From the NCBI RefSeq assembly GCF_018917525.1, contig NZ_JAHLOS010000005.1, positions 1-64,000 of the forward strand: a DNA stretch of 64,000 nt. The letters are read 5' to 3'. Below the pieces are notes generated by a model, which was not told where the DNA came from, searched no databases, and was given only the letters and a program-made list of their open reading frames with translations. The translations under genes and the position numbers were made by a program. This document shows, in pieces, positions 63,710 to 64,000 of this stretch. This DNA is from Enterococcus raffinosus (lineage in GTDB: Bacteria > Bacillota > Bacilli > Lactobacillales > Enterococcaceae). Every line of letters begins with the position of its first letter. Positions within the stretch are counted from its first letter, which is position 1.

Positions 63710-64000
63710 TTAATTCAAATCATCAAATTGATACAACGCGGTTGATAGGTAGCGTTCCCCATTATCTGGAACAATAGCTAAAACTTTTTTACCTGTTCCT
63801 AATTCCTTAGCTACTTCAAGAGCCGAATAGATAGCAGCACCTGCTGAGATACCAACTAGGATTCCCTCTTTTGCAGCTACTTCTCTTGCTGTTTCCAAAG
63901 CGGCATCACTAGAAACAGAAAGGACCTGATCATAAATTCCTGTGTCTAATATTTCTGGGATGAACCCTGCACCGATGCCTTGGATTTTATGTGGAGAATG
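63710..64000 (-). CDS. cysK: Cysteine synthase A, C-terminal part (cut by window edge)
   Basis: The last 96 residues of O-acetylserine sulfhydrylase, open to the window edge. Seen: [20 protein letters not shown], then [20 protein letters not shown] with the PLP-site glycine-serine-glycine-like loop, and [16 protein letters not shown]. This C-terminal part is diagnostic for CysK. It makes cysteine from O-acetylserine and sulfide. The N-terminal part, including the PLP lysine, lies outside the window. Confidence 0.93.
   Translation of the reverse strand, partial: HSPHKIQGIGAGFIPEILDTGIYDQVLSVSSDAALETAREVAAKEGILVGISAGAAIYSALEVAKELGTGKKVLAIVPDNGERYLSTALYQFDDLN

Overview
The window looks like chromosomal DNA of a low-GC Gram-positive bacterium, most likely an Enterococcus, possibly of the E. 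avium group. The genus call is inference. It rests on a WxL-domain surface protein, Mga-type regulators, an LPXTG pilin-like adhesin, a FusB-type EF-G-binding protein, PTS and GPH sugar uptake, and CcpA-type cre sites. No rRNA, tRNA, IS element, phage gene or CRISPR array was seen.

Layout. 1-11 kb: cell-surface region with a WxL protein, a frameshifted Mga-like regulator, a CPBP protease, an intact Mga-like regulator, a winged-helix protein and a large LPXTG adhesin broken by a one-base frameshift. 11-28 kb: stress and resistance genes, namely XRE-cupin/YczE, manganese catalase, SDR, a P1B-4 metal ATPase with SmtB-type operators, a MacB-like ABC exporter with TetR, an old yellow enzyme, a TetR-controlled MATE pump, MarR/GNAT, a fusB-like gene behind a leader-peptide attenuator, and photolyase. 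28-38 kb: a minus-strand sugar locus whose core matches the C-glycoside deglycosylation system: a DgpA-like glucoside 3-oxidase, CgdC and CgdB subunits, a GPH transporter, a second oxidoreductase/isomerase pair, a ROK kinase and an AraC-GH39-like regulator. 38-53.5 kb: one 15-kb minus-strand operon for a choline-degrading glycyl-radical microcompartment, with a MerR gene just upstream and a MerR-type promoter. 55-64 kb: a small anchored protein, a GntR-controlled dehydrogenase pair, an alpha-glucoside PTS/GH4 locus with RpiR, and the 3' end of cysK.

How the genes work together. In the microcompartment, CutC (activated by CutD) cleaves choline to trimethylamine and acetaldehyde inside a shell of BMC-H and BMC-P proteins. 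Aldehyde dehydrogenase, PduL and alcohol dehydrogenase then turn acetaldehyde into acetyl-phosphate and ethanol while recycling CoA and NAD. All the CutC residues I checked fall at the positions I recall for Desulfovibrio CutC (Tyr208, Asp216, Cys489, Glu491, Thr502, Tyr506, Gly821). In the C-glycoside locus, the inferred route is glycoside import, oxidation at sugar C3, C-C bond cleavage by CgdB-CgdC, reduction of the released keto-sugar and phosphorylation by the ROK kinase, with catabolite repression through two cre sites.

Two genes (the Mga-like regulator and the LPXTG adhesin) are broken by single-base shifts. These could be real pseudogenes or sequence errors.
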